DNA of 64,000 nucleotides from Panopea generosa (GCA_029582155.1 CM055903.1:38908853-38972852); one strand, 5' to 3'; numbered from the stretch's first letter, positions 12,414 to 24,363 are shown. Numbers and translations: made by a program. Notes: generated from the letters alone by a model not told the origin.

Positions 12414-15400
12414 CTTTTAGGTGGATTGCTGCTGTATTTGATTCGGTGATTAACCACGACAGTGTAGTTGTAAATGTGGTTTGTATTTTATGGCTTAATG
12501 ATGAGTTATGGCCCTTTGATTACTAGTATTTAACATAGATACCATGTCTAGACAGTCTTGTGTGTCCAACTCTTCAGTCACTTTAAACTAAATTGCTATA
12601 TTTGATAAGTTGATTTGCCATGATATATAGCTATACACGTCATATGGAATTGGTGGTTAAACAATCTTTACATGAATTATGGGCCTTTGATTATTTGAAG
12701 GGAGTATATTGCATTTAACTCTCAATATGGTGTCGTAAATAAACATTACAAACACAAAGATATATATAAAACTTGCATACTTATGAATGGGAGGTATAAT
12801 CATATAATGCCGCTTTATTACATGCCTCGGTTTTTAGAAGCTAAATCATTTCATTGTTTACCTTTCCATTTTGAAAGAACTGCCTTCGGGATTACTGATA
12901 TTGATTGTTAATTGAATATTAAGCGTCATTTTTATGTCATCGAGAACTAGCAGACAATTAGTTAACCACTGTTTCCTGAGATCCTGGAAGGTTAACCAGT
13001 ACTCGAGCACACTCATCTTTGCAAGTAATGATAACTTCCCCACTTGATTCAGCGGTGAGAGACGAATGATAATGAGACGCAATGTTATATATCAATCATC
13101 ACAGACACTGTGGCCAAGCAGGCATTCAAACTCGCGACCCCAGGATTAATAGTCTGACACTCTACCGACTGAGCTAAGCAGGCCCAGCACTACATAACAA
13201 TATACAATAATAAATAATATAATTTACACTATAATAATATGAGATAAATTGCTGTGGTATTCAGTATGGTCTTTCACCATTTAGTTGTTAACCTGCTATG
13301 GACTTCATGGGTAAATTATATTTACATGAGTAATGGGGCTTTGATTATTTAACATAATTATATACGATGTATAAACACATAAGACACCTCATTACTACCT
13401 GTGATAGTAAGGTGATTTGTCATGATGTGTAGTTGTAAACTTAGTATGGAACTATGGTTCGATGATTTTGACATGAATAATGGCCCTTTGGTTATTTAAC
13501 ATAATGACATGACTTTTTAGCTCGCCGGGACATAGTCCAAGGAGAGCTATTGCCATGACCCTGGTGTCGTCGCCATCTGTAGACACCCAGGTTAAACTTT
13601 TGCATTTAAGTTTAAGATATCTATGTAACCACTGATTGGATGTGAATGTAACTTTGCATGTGTGTTCACCATCATCAATGGAACACACAGAGACAAGAAC
13701 CATAACTCTGGATTGCATTTTGTCACAGTTATGGCCCTTTTTGGACTTAGACACTCTGGGCAAGATTTGTTGTCTTCTGACAACTCTTGTTTTATATATA
13801 CAGAAGATCTTCGATGGCTCGAACACAATGGGACTGGACAAAATAATTTGAGTTTAGGGTTGTTCCAGCCAAGTATTCAACATCATACCATACATGTAAA
13901 TACATCAAAATAGGAATCGGCTGGGACCAGATATGTGGTTCAAGCTATATGTGGTGTTCCAGCCATCCATGTTCAAGCCAACAAAGTTCTACTGTACTAT
14001 GGATAGACACACTGTTGTGTAGTCCAACTCCTCATTCACTGTATATAGAGAAACCTGTCTTAAGCAGCTATTCAAGGAAATAGCAAAAATGACCCCTTAA
14101 GGCAGGTCTCTGCTTAATACAGGGTGATTAAAAGTAAAATTTTAAAAATGGTAAATAGAAAAAGTGTCTGTTTAAAGCAAGTGGTTGCTTAATAGAAGTG
14201 ACCACTAACACAGGTTTGATTGTATTTGGTATTGGTGAATTAGGCTGCCATAATTTTTCCACTTCTGGATCACTGAACATATTAACACTAGTTTTTAAAG
14301 TATCTTGTTTCCATAGATTGTCATCTGTTGCTCAAAATATGGAGAAAAAAAACATTGGATTGACCAGACCACTTTTTCACAATTCTGATAGTTTGATGAC
14401 ACCCCTTCATTTTTGACAAATCTGTCCACTTGTTGTTATCTCTTCTTCCAACAGCACCCAGCGTAATCCTAACCTGGCATAAGATGTGCCAATGTCAGTT
14501 AAAAATGAACATGATCATTTGAAGCTTTATCATAATTATAATGAATATGTCCAACCGATCTACACAGCTCTATTACTTCTCAATGCAAGAATGTCTAATG
14601 TAATGTAAGTGAGATAATTGTTAAGTGAGACCTTCAAAATATTGCCATGTGGCATATATGGTACATAAAAATACCGATATAGATATGCCAAAAATTGATG
14701 AAGAAAAATGTGAACAGGATCAACAAGATATAGACTGGCAGTGGTGTACGCTTTCATGATTTTAATAAAAAAATGATTCAATTCAATTCATTTGTTATGC
14801 AGTAATATGAGGGTCATGTAAATTCAATTAGTACATTGTGTAATAAGCTGTACAGTTTCTATAATTAATTTTATCAATTAAATCTAACATTTATCAAACT
14901 TACCTGATTATTACTGGTGATTGGATGAAATCAAGCAGGCTATTGCTTTTGTCAACAGATAACGTAGGCTCCTCCGCGGTAGAGTGGTCTCCTCTGGGGT
15001 AGAGTGGTCTCTAGATTCCATCTCATCACGATGACCTGTAATCATAATATACTGGTAGGAAATCACGTTTCTGAGAAAGGTTTACATACAGTTTGACCAG
15101 GATTTATTCTGAGAGTTTAATTTACCAATAAAACAGAATACCATATAACCCATATAAGTTTGGAAATGAAAAGTCCTTTCTTTCAAAACAGTTACTTGAT
15201 TAAATGTTATTTTAATTGTCTGTATTACAGCTGGTTGCCATTGGAGTCGGACGACACAAGAGAAGAATACATACAGGCCCTATCTCAGAGTGATCTCACC
15301 TTGAATCCCGTCGGACAGAACACCGAGTGTTACCGTTTATACGAGGCCATATCACTCGGTTCTATACCCATTATAGAGGACATCATGACCCCGGGGCAGT

Positions 15401-15645
15401 GCGGGAAATCTCCCATCTCTTCATTATACCCGTTACGTTTGCTCAAAGAATTCGAAGCGCCAGTAATTTATATAAAAGATTGGTCAGAATTAACAACCAT
15501 TTTAGAAAACGAGAAAACTTTAAGACATAGTGAAAAGGTTAAAAGACGTAGAAGTATTCTTTTATGGTATGAGAGTTTTAAGTCAAAAATGAGAGAAAAA
15601 CTGGTAAAAGCCATTAATAAACATTTTTTTGGTGTCAACAGATAG
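8508..15645 (+). CDS. RXYLT1: Ribitol xylosyltransferase 1 (TMEM5), C-terminal exons
   Basis: RXYLT1 is a type II Golgi enzyme that adds xylose to ribitol-phosphate on the O-mannosyl glycan of alpha-dystroglycan. Visible exons: 8508-8801, 12167-12337, 15231-15645 (stop TAG). All acceptors are TTxCAG/TTACAG; donors are GTAAGT and GTATAA; phases agree, giving 292 residues. Landmarks: exon a has 'LLLILNG', 'VFLVYDSP', 'QWPLGVAM'; exon b has 'YRGFP', 'YTCNFMGTIYKNSSREAL'; exon c has 'SDLTLNPVGQNTECYRLYEA' followed by 'SLGSIPIIEDIM', the conserved glycosyltransferase core. The family protein is about 440 residues, so roughly 150 N-terminal residues (membrane anchor and stem) lie upstream; I could not find those exons in 1-8507. 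The first intron (8802-12166) carries a mariner-type remnant and a SINE-C fragment. The second (12338-15230) carries a CT microsatellite, SINE B and a foldback MITE. Confidence 0.92.
8826..9839 (-). mobile_element. Mariner-type transposon, internally deleted
   Basis: Terminal inverted repeats of about 41 bp (35 of 41 match) start TA-CGAGGGGGGATCAGAAAG at 8826 and end at the mirrored copy at 9839, each at a TA dinucleotide as expected for Tc1/mariner insertion. The minus strand retains only the transposase C-terminus (9090-9257): 'GSRFEDILELKHVLQNV', then 'RIDHGGEYFEKE' and a stop, with one internal TAG. The catalytic domain is missing. It lies in an RXYLT1 intron in the opposite orientation. 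Confidence 0.8.
9840..11929. other. RXYLT1 intron, mostly unassigned
   Basis: AT-rich intronic DNA. From about 11150 to 11760 it contains dispersed-repeat phrases such as 'GGGCAATAACT(G/C)CACC' and 'AGTTTAGAAGGA' that recur in related form elsewhere in the window. No exon was seen. Confidence 0.45.
11930..12065 (+). mobile_element. SINE family C fragment
   Basis: Shares 'GATTTGATCCCAGACT', 'GGCCTCTCAGTAACAACACC', 'CAGTATTGATTCTACCCAG' and 'CAATCAAGCTACAATAAATT' with copies at 24364, 43918, 58640 and 62533. The 5' tRNA-like half is missing. It ends about 100 bp before the RXYLT1 exon acceptor at 12166. Confidence 0.65.
12355..12412. repeat. (CT)n microsatellite next to a splice donor
   Basis: About 58 bp of pure CT dinucleotides starts about 17 bp after the RXYLT1 donor at 12338. 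It makes an apparent open frame of Leu-Ser repeats that is not coding. Confidence 0.95.
12413..12897. other. RXYLT1 intron, unassigned
   Basis: Two or three weakly related phrases ('CATGAATTATGGGCCTTTGATTA' type) recur here and at 13300-13500, suggesting an old dispersed repeat. No gene was seen. Confidence 0.4.
12898..13188 (-). mobile_element. tRNA-derived SINE, family B
   Basis: On the minus strand the tRNA-like head lies at about 13115-13188 ('TTAGCTCAGTCGGTAGAGTG', then 'GCGAGTTTGAATGCC'), followed by the body with 'TCATTATCATTCGTCTCTC', 'GAGTACTGGTTAACCTTCC' and an ATCA/AATC-rich 3' tail at 12898-12920. Confidence 0.85.
13510..13850. repeat. Dispersed repeat, 'TAGCTCGCCGGGACATAG' type
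   Basis: Begins 'TTTAGCTCGCCGGGACATAG' and continues 'GAGAGCTATTGCCATGACCC'. Related fragments occur near 62275 ('GAGAGCTATTCTACTCAACC'). Overlapping ORFs on both strands here are not convincing genes. Confidence 0.45.
14043..14224. mobile_element. Foldback MITE, 'AAACCTGTCTTAAGCAGC' family
   Basis: Left end 'AAACCTGTCTTAAGCAGCTA', right end 'CACAGGTTTGATTGTA'; the ends are inverted copies. Related elements lie at 35084-35246 and 63248-63417. Non-coding. Confidence 0.65.
14310..14660. repeat. Dispersed repeat shared with 61400-61720
   Basis: The phrases 'TTTTTCACAATT', 'GTTTGATGACA(C/T)CCCTTC' and 'TTTTTGACAA' and, further on, 'GATAATTGTTAAGTGAGACC' occur in the same order near 61440-61700. 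Family unknown. Confidence 0.5.
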
Positions 15646-15771
15646 TATATACAGAAACTTTTTAAAAGTCAGAGACTCGCAGAGTACTAAATTAATGACA
15701 TGATGGAGAAATATTATCACATAATTATGTCAGAATTTCAATTCATAATTCATGGCAGTATCGCCTTGGAA

Positions 15772-15777
15772 AATAAA
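15772..15777 (+). terminator. Candidate polyadenylation signal of RXYLT1
   Basis: AATAAA, 127 bp after the RXYLT1 stop codon. It is the first match to the consensus downstream in the correct strand. Confidence 0.5.
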
Positions 15778-16039
15778 TCAAATTATAAACTCGATAAAGT
15801 TGGAAAAGAAAATCTTGAGAGATTAATATTATTAATTAGATGTATTCATTTTAGCTGAGAATTGATAACATTTACATGTACTATCCAAAATTAATCAATG
15901 TTCTGAGTAGGGGTTATTACAGGAAAGGTTGCAATTAGTATTTTTCACAATTTTGTGATGACATTAATATATAGAATCTCAAAAAGGTAGAGTTCTAGAA
16001 ATGGGAGAAAAGTTGTTGCAGTGTTGCTTTCAACAATTT

Positions 16040-16300
16040 TTCAGTTATATTGCTAGTGTCTACTTGAGACAGTATTCTAAGCGCAGCCCCACTGGAGTAT
16101 CATGCAGCAGACACATGCTATGATACCACACCAAGTCACATTATTCTGACACTCGGCCCACCAGACCTAGAAATATCCCCTAAATGCTGAGTGCTAAGTG
16201 AGGAAGCTTTTAGTACCATTTTTCAAGTCTTTGGTTTGACCTGGCTGGCTCGAACCGCATGCAAGGTAGTCGCTCAACTGCCGCGGTATCTACAGCAAAT
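16040..16300 (-). mobile_element. tRNA-derived SINE, family A
   Basis: Same body as 48468-48775: 'GTGTCTACTTGAGACAGTAT', 'AGTATCATGCAGCAGACACA', 'GAAGCTTTTAGTACCATTTT'. The head near 16240-16300 is degenerate. Confidence 0.75.
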
Positions 16301-16924
16301 TGTTTGAATCTCAATGAAATTGTTTGAATCTCAGTGAATCACTTTATTTTTTGCGCAACAGAAAAATAAGTGTTGGTAATAGCAAGAACAACATTAATAA
16401 AATAGTTGCAACATTCTCTTTTGCTAAGATTACATTTTCAAAGATTTCTCTCAGATTCGATCAATTTTATTTTTACAATATATATATACAGGTATATATG
16501 GTAATAATGTAAAAATAAATATCTCAATATTGATTTAGATTTTTAACTTTAAAATAAACATAATTTATCAAATATAGAAAATATTAAACTCTTTTTGCAA
16601 TAACAGTTTAACCAAAAAATGCAAAATAAGGTCAGATGTTTAATAAAAGATGAATAAATGATAATCAAGCAATAAAATCTCACAAGCAATACTAGCAGTC
16701 TCTGATTTATCAATCTTTCTGATATTCACTATTTGTTGTAGTTATAGAAGTAATATACATGTATATATTGCAAGAGTTATAGTTATTGTTTATCTTGGGG
16801 GTGGTTAATTTGAGTCAATGATCCTGGTTGTAGATTTATTTATTTGTATGTTGTTGCTTAAAGGTGATATTCGACATCACCTGATCACAATATAAAGTTT
16901 TGTATAAAAAATTTTCGAGACACA
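16301..16924. other. Intergenic, no gene seen
   Basis: AT-rich sequence with a (TA)n-rich patch near 16480. No family recognised. Confidence 0.5.
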
Positions 16925-17998
16925 TACGAGGGGCCTTCAATAAATTCTGTCACTAATGGCCTTCTGTAGAAACAATATTGCATAAGAAAATGAAAGCTTG
17001 TGCAATTGTTTGGGGATGTTAATTCAATACACCTGTGAAATCTCAATAATTAACCAAGATATTCATTGTTAAATTATACACACTCACGTACAGTGGCTAT
17101 ATTTCAATGTCATAATGATACCTGCAGAAAAATAGAAATATGGGCTTACATTAAAGCCAGAGTTTCTTTGCAGTTATTGCCAAAAGAGATTTATTCTGAA
17201 CTGTGTTGTATACATGATTGTTCTACTGTAACATTAAGAACAGTTTTCTTTAAGTTAAGGAATTTAAGGGGTGTCAGCATGGCCTGCAAGAAAATAACCG
17301 CCACGGAAAGCCTGTTGTTGAAGCAACATAGGAAAACATTGGTGCTGTTAGAGCTATGGTAGAAGAAGATGGACGGTATACTGTTTCCCAGATAGCTTAT
17401 AGTCTAGACATTTCAGAAAGCACTGTACATCATATTCTTATTAAATGTTTGAAATTAAAGAAGCTTTGTGCTAGATGGATACCCTACTTGCTGACACCTG
17501 ACCAAAAGGCCAAACATTCAGATCTGTGCAAAAAACTTTTGAAAAAATATAAAAATTGTAATTCTACGAAAATTCTGACTTGCTCACTGGGGATGAAACT
17601 TGGGTTTATTATTTTGAGCCCCAACGGCACATCAATAACAAACAATGGCTTGGTAAAAATCGGACTAGGCCGGTCATAGCAAAGAGGACAAGACAAAAGA
17701 AGAGCCAAGATGGTTTTATATGCCATTTTGTTCAGTTCTAGTGGTCCTGTTGTACAAATTCCTTGAAACGAGGGTAGAATAATTAAAGGCAAGTTTTACA
17801 AAGATAAAGTACTTAAGTCTGAACAGTATACCAAGGGGAGACTACTTTTCGGAATTTAGGTCTTGGACAGTAAGTCTTCAAAAGTGTATCTGTGCAGGGG
17901 AAATACTTTGAAGGATTGGCCTGAACAAAATCATATTCCTATTAAATTTCTAAAATATCTCCAAGACCAGTGACAGAATATATTGAATGCCCCTCGTA
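16925..17998 (+). mobile_element. Mariner transposon, about 1.07 kb, with both TIRs
   Basis: The 30-bp terminal inverted repeats match at 28 of 30 positions, start TACGAGGGGC(C/A)TTCAATA at 16925 and 17998, and abut TA dinucleotides, as in Tc1/mariner target sites. The interior encodes a broken mariner transposase on the + strand. Size and structure fit a nearly full-length element with a small deletion. It lies between RXYLT1 and RPL29. Confidence 0.88.
17066..17960 (+). pseudogene. Mariner transposase, frameshifted
   Basis: N-terminal helix-turn-helix region: 'AYIKARVSLQLLPKEIYSEL' (17135 on). After a frameshift near 17270-17290 and a stop, the frame gives 'VEEDGRYTVSQIAYSLDISE' followed by 'STVHHIL' and 'KLCARWIPYLLTPDQK' (second HTH and linker). 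After another frameshift near 17570 comes 'TGDETWVYYFEPQ', carrying the first catalytic Asp of the mariner D,D34D triad. An in-frame TAG follows near 17740. The 'DNARPH' block with the second Asp is not recognisable, so the catalytic domain is incomplete. At least two frameshifts, two stops and a deletion make it inactive. Confidence 0.85.
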
Positions 17999-18679
17999 CA
18001 ATGTTATTAAAAAAATAGTTTGTTTGATAACTTTACCACAAATTAACTTTTTATTATTGTTCTATGGATATGAGGCTTTTGTGGGGACCAATTTTTAGTA
18101 AAAGTTTCAATATCATAGTAATTGCGAGGTCCAAAATATCAGGCTATATATGTTTAGCATCACCTCATCTTCCATCTGCTATATTGGACCAAGTTTTATT
18201 TGTAAAGCATCCTTCCATTGGTCAATCAAATCTCAGACAAGATTTTTATTTGTTACACACATATTCATTTGTCAATTAAATATTTTATTTGTAACATATT
18301 GTTTCATTAGTCAGTCAAATTTCTCACTGTTATAGGGTTGGTGTTAGGTTTGACATTGGGTCAATTATAGCTTTATTTTATTTCCTCTCAAATATTCTCC
18401 AGTATTTTCCATATGACAGATCATTTGACAAACAGCATATTAAGAGCTACATGTATTATCCTTTTCAGTAACTTGATTGTATGATATGGGCTTACCATGG
18501 TGTATGCTGGTCCATCTATTACCATATTGCTTTGTCAGCTTGTCTTTCCCCATCCTTACCAAGAGAATATAATGCGTTTCGTATCAGAGCTACATTGGAC
18601 CTGGATGTAGCTTTCTGCAATCTACCCATTTTGTCTTTATCTGCTTGCTTGCATCGTCTGTCCGTCTTTGTGTTTATCT

Positions 18680-19020
18680 GTCCATAGATGAGCTTTTGTG
18701 ATCGCCTGGTGTCCATCGTTAACTTTTAGCTTTTAACTTCTCCTCTGAAACCACTGGGCCAATTTTGATATAATTTCACAGAAATGTTCCTTGGGTGACC
18801 CTCTACCAAGTTTGTTCAAGCCATCTTGATTTGTCAAAAAACATGGTGCCCAGGGGGTTGGGGTTAGTTTACTATATAAGCTAAAGTAAAAACTTAAAAA
18901 AATCTTCTTGTCAGAAACTACTGGCTCGATTTTAAAATAATTTCACAGCAATGTTCCTTGGGTGACTCTCTACCATGTTTGTTCAAGCCATCTTGATTCG
19001 TCAAAAAACATGGCATAATA
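18680..19020. repeat. Two diverged direct copies of a dispersed repeat
   Basis: 'AATTTCACAG(A/C)AATGTTCCTT', 'GGGTGAC(C/T)CTCTACCA', 'TTTGTTCAAGCCATCTTGAT' and 'CGTCAAAAAACATGG' occur twice about 180 bp apart. Related phrases occur in other repeat-rich parts of the window. No coding content. Confidence 0.6.
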
Positions 19021-19469
19021 AACTCTTTAAATAAACTTTTTTTTTGCTATTATTATACAATATTATACCAGATATAAGTTTTAAAAGATAATTCATCATA
19101 AAAAGATGGATGATTCAATTATAATCATTGATTGAAATATTATTCATAAATCATGAACCATTTTAAAATAGGCGTTTTCTGAATATAAAAGAGTTTTTGT
19201 TGTTCAGACAGGGATGGTTTACTGCTTCATTATAAAGCAATACCATATTTTAGCTAGTTTCATAACAGCAAGAAGTCTGCTTGAGATTTTCAGTGTCAAA
19301 GTGTACTTGAAATCTTGGAGGAGGAGCTTAATTGTTTTTTGGGGAGAATGCACTGGGACAAAGAATTTTTCAAGCGATATACTTTGGGAAGGCTTGTGTT
19401 TGAAACTCATAGGAATATTTATTGTGCTGGAACTGCAGATTGTTTCATGCACAATAGTTTAGTCTGATG

Positions 19470-20095
19470 CTTTAGATTATATTTGCTGGTTTCATCTGTC
19501 TGTCCATCTACATGTTAGTCTTATCTATTTGCTGGTTTCATCTGTCTGTCCATCTACATGTTAGTCTTATTTATTTGCTTGTCTCATCTTTCTGTCCATC
19601 TTTTGAGTTTATATGTCCATCTACATGTTAGTCTTATCTATTTGCTTGTCCCATCTGTCTGTCCATCTTTGAGTTTATATGTCCATCTACATGTTAGTTT
19701 TATCTGTTTGCTTGACTGATCTGTCTGTCCATTTACATGTTAGTCTTATCTGTTTGCTTGTCTCATCTGTCTGTCCATCTTTGAGTTTATCTGTCTATCT
19801 ACATGTTAGTCTTATCTATTTGCTTGTCCCATCTGTCTGTCTATCTTCATGTTAGTCTTATCTATTTGCTTGTCTCCTCTGTCTGTCCATCTTTGTGTTT
19901 ATCTGCTCATCTACATGTTAGTGTCTGCCTGCATGTATCTGTATGTTAGTTAATTTGTTTGCTTGCCTGTTGTCTGTCATTCTGCATTTGCATCTATATG
20001 TTAGTGTCTGCTTGTTTGCATTGTCTATCTATCCTGTTGCCTATATACAGATTTACCTTGCTTGTCTCATCTTTTTGTCTTTCTTTCTCTCTCCT
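19470..20095. repeat. Minisatellite, 'CATCTGTCTGTCCATCT' type
   Basis: Repeating blocks 'TTATCTATTTGCTTGTCTCA', 'TCTGTCTGTCCATCTTTGAG' and 'CATCTACATGTTAGTC' in variable order, unit about 60-70 bp, eight or more copies, decaying after 19940. Confidence 0.85.
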
Positions 20096-20099
20096 ACAG

Positions 20100-21560
20100 G
20101 GTTTTATTACTTTTACATGTGAGCATCATTTCACAACAGACATTCCATGTTTCCTGAAAAACTCCGACAAAGAGCCCCTGCATATCATACACAAAAAGAA
20201 AAGTATCAATGTAGCATCTTAATTTCCCCGTAACTCTGCACTTTACCAGGTGTGAACATTCCAAGCTCATTTTTATATCTGTTGTTGCTAAATTGCCTTT
20301 TACGGTAATTGAGTCAACTTGGAGAGATAATCAAATTGTTTTTATGGCAGAATTGAATTATTTTGGTGCAGAAAATAATTTCACATTTTCCAATGTCATT
20401 ATCTTAGGCAATCGCTGAAAATTTCCGTTTTTAAACTTGTTTGAATTAAATTTTGATAATTGTCTTAATAATATTAAATAACAAAACATGAAATAGAAAT
20501 TTGATTAATATTTTCTATCATGCACAAGAGGTTGGATCTGTAGATGGATTTGTAACAATGCATAGTGTATATAGAACACTAGTTTTCAGTGGTTAGAATT
20601 TTTATTATACACTAGCATAAAATTTAATACTCTGCTTCTATGGGCATTCTACAGTGTGATAAGACGTTCTGCATCACCTTCTGATGTTTCCCATTTCTAT
20701 ATCATGCCTATTCGTTAATATTTACAATGTTTTCAGAGTTTACCCCAGATGTATCTGGGGGCTATATAGAAGTCTCGCTCGTTGGTCAGTCCGTTTGTGG
20801 ACAATTTTTGTGATCGCTATTTCTCCACAACCATTGCTGGAACTCAATGAACTTCACAAGGGTGACTGGTACCAAGCCATGTTGCATGAGAATAATTTTT
20901 CAATGAGTTATGGCCCTTCGAATTTTTCAGACATATTTTTTAATTACAATAACTGTATCAGGGCGCCATCTGGGGGTACCGGTATTCATCACATTTAGCA
21001 ATATTTCTAGTTATGACCCATTTTCTTGGATGTTGATATTTTTTTTTGATTTCATATTGTTTTACACGATACTAAATATGAAGGTAAATGATAAATGGTT
21101 TATTGCATGCTTGGTACGGTTGCCTGCATCATCTCTCTTAAATACATCACACCAGCTAATGAGAATTAAGGCTTTTTCTCTCATGCTATCAAGTGATCAG
21201 ACAACATTTTTGCTTAAGATGGTACAAGTAACTGTATCAACTTAGAACAGTAATACTTAATATAAGTATACTGATAATTACCTGATCTATAAATAGAACA
21301 AAGTGAATCTATAGCAGCATTGCATTTAAGATAAGATAAGATAATTTTTTCATACCAGATAAGGATTTCTGTATTTTACCACAGTTAGATGATATTCTAT
21401 TCCAAGCAAGGGTTGAGCTAAAATTCTTGCACTGAGATGTTGGAACCATCATAATGTTTTAAATACGACGTAAATCATATAATTACAAGTGATCGTGTTA
21501 AAAAATATAATGATGAATTAAAAAAAATAAATTATTTAATGCGTTTGGCATGCAAGGAAA
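20100..21560. other. Intergenic, dispersed repeat at 20720-20990
   Basis: No gene recognised. At 20720-20990 the sequence 'CCCCAGATGTATCTGGGGGC' (itself an inverted repeat) and 'TTTGTGATCGCTATTTCTCC' resemble a dispersed molluscan-type repeat. The rest is AT-rich. Confidence 0.4.
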
Positions 21561-21582
21561 AAAATCATTCCTGGCTTTTTTG

Positions 21583-21690
21583 GTTAGGATAGAAATTTCC
21601 GCCACATTGGAAAACTGTTTCCACAGGAACTTGTCCCGCCAAAGCAGCTATTCCTCCGGATGAAATTTTCTATCCGAACCTGAAACCTAT
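21583..21690. repeat. Inverted repeat, about 108 bp
   Basis: The left arm 'GGTTAGGATAGAAATTTCC' and the right arm, read in reverse complement as 'GGTTCGGATAGAAAATTTCA', face each other around a GC-richer centre ('TTGTCCCGCCAAAGCAGC'). A short foldback element or structured transcript are both possible. Confidence 0.55.
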
Positions 21691-21699
21691 GCAAGATTC

Positions 21700-23400
21700 T
21701 AATGTTCTTGCATACTTTGTCAAGATATTTGCCATTTCACAAGTGGGTATAAAGATGCCAATAAATCATATGTTGACAAATGTCTTTATTTACTTTGTTG
21801 TTTTCAGAGAAGAGAAAATAAATCTATACTAACATGTTTGTATAAGGATATCCAACCCTAGGGTTAAGGTACATGCAAGCAACTCAACAGAGCCTCAATC
21901 TTTGCACGTACATTTAACCCTCAGTGGATTTCCCCACCCACGTTATCACAAGTTGTTACAGGTTCACTTTAACGAGATGAAATTATTTTTGTGCGATGCG
22001 ACGTACAAAATTTTAAACTTAGAAGTCTATGTACTTTTAGTGCCAGAGAAAGAACAATTCACATCATTTGTTTTTCAATTTTTGAGATCTGTAAAGTGTA
22101 TATGGATGTTTAAAGTATAAAAAAGTGACATAAACCCTCATCTTATAAAAAAAATGCAGTAAATACATGTATGTTTAGTTTAAAATGGTTATTTTACATT
22201 AGGATTCCAGAAAATAGTACTGACTAGTACTGGTGAAAGATAGTTTGTTACTTTGAGCTTTATTTAGTTATTTAGATTTGAATATTAAAAATATTATTAA
22301 CAAGAACTGGTGCTATGGTTACACTTTGTTTAATTGTTATATTAAAAAAGGAAATTTACATCTGCAAATATCTAATGAATAGACAAACCTACATTATTAG
22401 TTGAACTTTAAGATCACAAATTTATTTATACAAAGAACTTATATATAGAGAAGGAAAAGCATCTGATTGAGTTTTATGATGTTTGCATATTCATGCAAAA
22501 TCTGATTTTTAATTATCATTCATCTCACGAATACAAATCAAATTCTTTCTCTGCACAATGAAATTCTCAATTCCAAAGGCATTATGTTTAAAAATTTTGA
22601 TGTACTTATTATTACAAAATCTGTATACTATTACAGTTACTACACAAACAACAAAATTTATGTACTAAAATTTTACTTCAAACGGCCATTTTTTTTAAAT
22701 CAAAATAATGCTGCATGTTTAATACATTATGAAACATCTAAGGTAACATACAGCCTACATTTAATGTACAAGAAATTGTTGCCTATCCTCCTATACAACT
22801 CCTTGTTCATACTTAAATTTTAACAACCCAGATAAAAGAAGACCACTAAAACAAAAGGCAAAGGTGTAGCCTTCATCTGTTGGGGCCCTAAATACCAGCT
22901 ACATGGAAGTTGAAACTAGCTTGTGAAACAACTTTATTTCTTTAATATAGTTTTAGATAACAATACCCAACAACTACACATGACCACCTATATTGCCAAT
23001 ATTTTTTTCCATTGTAGCAGTAAAACTGCATACTAAGATTTATATCAAACACTATATACATTATAGATAGTCTGTTCAATAACTTAATATATTGTATTTT
23101 TGTTCTGTAGTGTAAAATTATTTACGAGACATACCGGCTACACGTGGCAAGTTAAAACTTTATTCTTTAAACAAGGAGTATATTTATGTTTACTACTGAA
23201 ATATAAATGCAACACGCTTACAATTATTTTGTTAAAAGGTTATTTGTTTGTTGTTATCGATTTAAATGTTCATATTTCTAGATATCTTACAGCAGATTTT
23301 TTATTAGTTATTTATAGTCATATCACATTGTGTTCGTATTATTTCAGACGTTTAGTTTATCTTTAGTTCCTTGTCCATCAAGAATGTATTTGTTATCACA
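21700..23400. other. Intergenic, no gene seen
   Basis: AT-rich. Several 70-90 codon open frames are low-complexity and lack splice context. Nothing recognised. Confidence 0.5.
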
Positions 23401-23409
23401 GTTAGAAGA

Positions 23410-24280
23410 TTAGAGATCTTGTACATGTGTTTATTGGCATTAAAAGGAAAGTATAGAAACTATGTTTTACTTTTTGTATTTAATTTACAATGGTCTCTTT
23501 GGTTACGAAACCATTCAACAAAGCATGTGATCCAAGATTGACAGGCAAGTAACTCAAAGGCAGTATATGGCGAGATTGATGGAATATTTAACATCATTTT
23601 ATGCCATCGCGGGCTAACAGACGATCAGTTAACCTAACCACTGTTTAGTTGGATCCTGGAAGGTTTATCAGTACTCGAGCACATCTCTTCTCCACAAGTT
23701 ACTGATAACTTTCCCCATTTGAATCTGACAGAGGCCAGAAACAAATGACGAGACGCAATGTTGTACATCAATTATCACAGTAACTGCGGCCAGATGGGGA
23801 TTTGAACTCATGACCTCTGGATTGATGGTCAGACATGCTACCGACTGAGCTTATTGAGCTCTGCATGTATGGCGAGATCTTGTACATGTATTCATTGGCA
23901 TTAAATGAAAGTACAGAAATGATATTTTAGTTTTTGTATTCAATTTGAAATAGCTTTTCAATAAAGCAGGTGGTCCAAATACTTTGTAGGCCATATAATT
24001 ATGGCGAGTTCTTGTACATTTTTTTTATTAGCATTAAAATGAAGGTATGAAAATATGGGCCTGAGTTCAGCACTGTTAAACAGCTTACATGTTCAATGCA
24101 ATGTCTGGTTCCCTAAAATTATCGCGTACTGTGTGTTAATATTAGGTTGAGCCAGTATCCAGGAAAATATGTTAGCTAACATTATGAAAGGTTTAACCAA
24201 ACTGAACGCAGCCTAGGTTTTATTTTTTTGTATTTAATTTGAAATAGCTTCGTTGGCTGTAAAACATGTGGTCCAGGATA
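23410..24280. repeat. Three to four diverged direct repeats around a SINE
   Basis: The block 'GATCTTGTACATGTGTTTATTGGCATTAAA', continuing 'TTTTTGTATTTAATTT', occurs at about 23413, 23875, 24005 and, truncated, 24216. A family-B SINE (23577-23865) separates the first two copies. Confidence 0.65.
23577..23865 (-). mobile_element. tRNA-derived SINE, family B
   Basis: Minus-strand head at about 23795-23865 with 'GCTCAGTCGGTAGCATGTCT' and 'ATGAGTTCAAATCCCC'. The body includes 'GAGTACTGATAAACCTTCC' and the 3' end 'GATGTTAAATATTCCATC'. Confidence 0.85.
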
Positions 24281-24363
24281 TGGAAAATAGTTAAGATTAC
24301 TAAATAAAATATAATAACATCAGTATTATAAAAGCTCTAACCAAATGGTCCAGATAGAAGTGT

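Noticed and set aside
12108-12449. 113-codon frame ending in Leu-Ser repeats
   Set aside because: It is RXYLT1 exon 12167-12337 read through its donor into the CT microsatellite.
13452-13913. Overlapping 70-130 codon frames on both strands
   Set aside because: They lie in a dispersed repeat and have no splice or protein-family support.
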